From an uncultured Thalassospira sp. (GTDB lineage Bacteria; Pseudomonadota; Alphaproteobacteria; Rhodospirillales_A; Thalassospiraceae), in contig CAMPHD010000145.1 in the NCBI GenBank assembly GCA_946885765.1, positions 1-7,793 of the forward strand: 7,793 nucleotides of DNA, read 5' to 3'. The notes under the pieces were generated by a model that worked only from the letters and a program-made list of their open reading frames with translations, was not told the origin of the DNA and searched no databases. Within the stretch, counting starts at the first letter, position 1. Every line of letters begins with the position of its first letter. A program made the position numbers and the translations under genes. This document shows positions 6,296-7,793 of this stretch, one piece after another.

Positions 6296-7263
6296 TGGCC
6301 GTCCTCCCGGAAGCAGGCACTGGCGCGACCGTCGTCAAAGCCAAACAGACTTGGGCGGGAAACACAGCACCGATCCATGACATAGGCACAGCGTTCCTGA
6401 TAGGCACAGCCCTGCGGCAGGTTTTGCAGGTTTGGCGGCTGTCCCGGAATGGCAAACAGGTGTTCTTCGCTTGCCGTGTCGATGCGCGGCATCGATTTCA
6501 ACAGTCCCTCGGTATAGGGATGATGGCTGTCATAGAAAATGTCGCGCACCGTACCGGTTTCGACAATCCGCCCGCCATACATCACCATCACCCGGTCGCA
6601 AAGGCCCGCCACCACGCCAAGATCATGGGTGATCATGACGATGGCCGTATTGAAATCCTTTTTAAGGTCGCGCAGCAGATCAAGGATCTGTGCCTGCACC
6701 GTCACATCAAGGGCGGTGGTCGGTTCATCGGCAATCAGGACTTCGGGATCGCACAGCAACGCCATGGCAATCATGACGCGCTGGCGCATACCGCCGGAAA
6801 ATTCATGCGGATACATGTGAACGCGCTGGGCTGCACCCGGAATGCCAACACGATCAAGCATGTTGATCGCACGTTTAAGGGCATCACCCTCGGACATACC
6901 GCGATGTTCCACCAGCACCTCGGTCATCTGTCGGGAGATTTTGAGGAACGGGTTAAGCGACGTCATCGGATCCTGAAATATCATCGACATCGTGACACCG
7001 CGGATTTTGTTGAGCTGGCGTGACGGGATATTGAGGATGTCCTTATCCTTGTAGCGCACCGTACCCGTGGCCTTGCCGTTCTTGGCGAGGAGCCCCATCA
7101 CGGCAAGGAAAATCTGGGTTTTTCCCGATCCGGACTCGCCTACAACGCCAAGTGTTTCGCCCGGATCAATATGGAAGTTGATGTCATTGACGGCCTCGAC
7201 CTCGCCATCCGGGGTCTGGAAGCGGGCGCGAAGGTTTTCAACAGTCAGAATATGATTTGTCAT
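6292..7263 (-). CDS. oppD: Oligopeptide/dipeptide ABC importer ATPase, OppD/DppD type
   Basis: Partner ATPase of OppF. I start it at the ATG 7263-7261 (323 residues, MTNHILTVENLRARF), 4 nt after the oppC stop, and not at an upstream TTG (7287). The ATG matches the usual family start, and AAGGA lies 11 nt upstream. Walker A GESGSGKTQ is at 42-50, the Q-loop Gln at 97, the signature FSGGMRQR at 155-162, Walker B VLIADEP at 175-181 (catalytic E180), and the H-loop His at 213. The C-terminal peptide-transporter extension has C286, C292, C299 (or C300) and C317, with the same spacing as in OppF, so an iron-sulfur cluster is plausible; the doubled cysteine 299-300 is a small oddity. The phrase ARFQTPDGEVEAVND is typical of the D subunit. 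The gene overlaps oppF by four bases. Confidence 0.93.
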   Translation of the reverse strand: MTNHILTVENLRARFQTPDGEVEAVNDINFHIDPGETLGVVGESGSGKTQIFLAVMGLLAKNGKATGTVRYKDKDILNIPSRQLNKIRGVTMSMIFQDPMTSLNPFLKISRQMTEVLVEHRGMSEGDALKRAINMLDRVGIPGAAQRVHMYPHEFSGGMRQRVMIAMALLCDPEVLIADEPTTALDVTVQAQILDLLRDLKKDFNTAIVMITHDLGVVAGLCDRVMVMYGGRIVETGTVRDIFYDSHHPYTEGLLKSMPRIDTASEEHLFAIPGQPPNLQNLPQGCAYQERCAYVMDRCCVSRPSLFGFDDGRASACFREDGQ

Positions 7264-7267
7264 GTGC

Positions 7268-7793
7268 CTATCTGTCCTTCGGGTCAAGGGCGTCGCGCAA
7301 TCCGTCGCCGATGAAGTTGAAACAGAACAGCGTCAGTGCCAGGAAGATCGCCGGATAAATCAGCATCCAGGTTGCCGCTTCGATCACTTTCGCCCCTTCG
7401 GAAATCAGAACGCCCCAGCTTGTCAGCGGCTCCTGAACACCAAGGCCCAGGAACGACAGGAAACTTTCGGTCAGGATCACCTGCGGAATGGTCAGCGTCA
7501 TGTAAACAATGACCGGTCCCAGAACGTTGGGGATGATATGGCGGAAAATGATCTTGAAGTTTGAAACACCCGTGGCATGGGCGGCTTCGATAAATTCGCG
7601 CCGCCGAAGCGACAGCGTCTGCCCGCGGACAATCCGCGCCATGGTCAGCCATTCAACGGCGCCAAGGGCAACAAAAATCAGGAAAATGTTCCGGCCAAAC
7701 ACCACCATCAGCATGATCACAAAGAACATGAAGGGCAGGGAATACAGCACGTCGACGGTGCGCATCATCAACTCGTCGGTGCGGCCCCCTGCG
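7268..7793 (-). CDS. oppC: Oligopeptide/dipeptide ABC importer permease, OppC/DppC type (N-terminus cut by window edge)
   Basis: Inner-membrane channel subunit that pairs with OppB. The last 174 codons are present; the frame is still open at the window edge, with GGRTDELMMRTVDVLYSLPF as its first readable part. This is the conserved permease segment preceding the fourth or so membrane helix. Hydrophobic spans follow: FMFFVIMLMVVFG, IFLIFVALGAVEWL, the helical part after IIPNVLGPV, and a final span around LIYPAIFLALTLFCF. The EAA loop that docks onto the ATPases reads EFIEAAHATGVSNFKIIFRH. The C-terminus GDGLRDALDPKDR is typical of OppC/DppC. The stop TAG is at 7270-7268. The first genes of the operon (binding protein, OppB) and its promoter should lie further right. 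Confidence 0.95.
   Translation of the reverse strand, partial: AGGRTDELMMRTVDVLYSLPFMFFVIMLMVVFGRNIFLIFVALGAVEWLTMARIVRGQTLSLRRREFIEAAHATGVSNFKIIFRHIIPNVLGPVIVYMTLTIPQVILTESFLSFLGLGVQEPLTSWGVLISEGAKVIEAATWMLIYPAIFLALTLFCFNFIGDGLRDALDPKDR

Noticed and set aside
5810..6385. Rightward open frame of 191 codons opposite oppF and the end of oppD
   Set aside because: Shadow of real coding sequence on the other strand; histidine-rich, low-information translation.
6295..7023. Rightward open frame of 242 codons opposite oppD
   Set aside because: It is entirely antisense to an ABC ATPase with all motifs intact and has no recognisable domain.
7264..7287. TTG start for OppD eight codons upstream of the ATG
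   Set aside because: It would overlap oppC by 20 bases, and the extra residues (TTG-initiated, arginine-rich) do not resemble the family N-terminus; the ATG at 7263 does.
1..7793. Possible phage, transposon, toxin-antitoxin or CRISPR content
   Set aside because: No integrase, transposase, terminal repeats, small paired genes or direct-repeat arrays are visible; codon style is uniform across the window.

Overview
The window looks like chromosomal DNA of an alphaproteobacterium. Protein style and moderate GC fit a marine Rhodospirillales-type organism such as Thalassospira, but this placement comes from memory of protein families, not from a search. There are no tRNA or rRNA genes, mobile elements or CRISPR arrays.

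Left part (1-2376): the first 105 codons of adenylosuccinate lyase (purB) run leftward off the window. A 330-base intergenic stretch follows, then a rightward GAF/HD-GYP protein that is a predicted cyclic-di-GMP phosphodiesterase. It starts at TTG and carries a long insertion between the two halves of its catalytic domain.

Middle (2374-5256): a leftward short-chain dehydrogenase/reductase ends in its own terminator, which overlaps the 3' end of the HD-GYP gene. It is divergent from a rightward two-gene operon. The first gene is ada (methylphosphotriester sensor, AraC-type regulator and O6-methylguanine methyltransferase). The second, overlapping ada by four bases, encodes an iron/2-oxoglutarate oxygenase that is not AlkB. 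An Ada-box-like element (AAT-N6-GCAA) lies about 90 bases upstream of ada, next to an inverted repeat. The simplest reading is an alkylation-damage response unit: Ada senses methylated DNA, activates its own operon, and makes a partner oxygenase of probable DNA-repair function.

Right part (5228-7793): the leftward 3' end of an oligopeptide/dipeptide ABC importer operon in the order oppC (partial), oppD, oppF. The genes are four bases apart or overlap and end in a strong hairpin terminator right after the oxygenase stop codon. OppC is a membrane permease; OppD and OppF are the paired ATPases.

The most interesting item is the ada-oxygenase pair with its putative Ada box. The HD-GYP insertion and its unusual start region come second.
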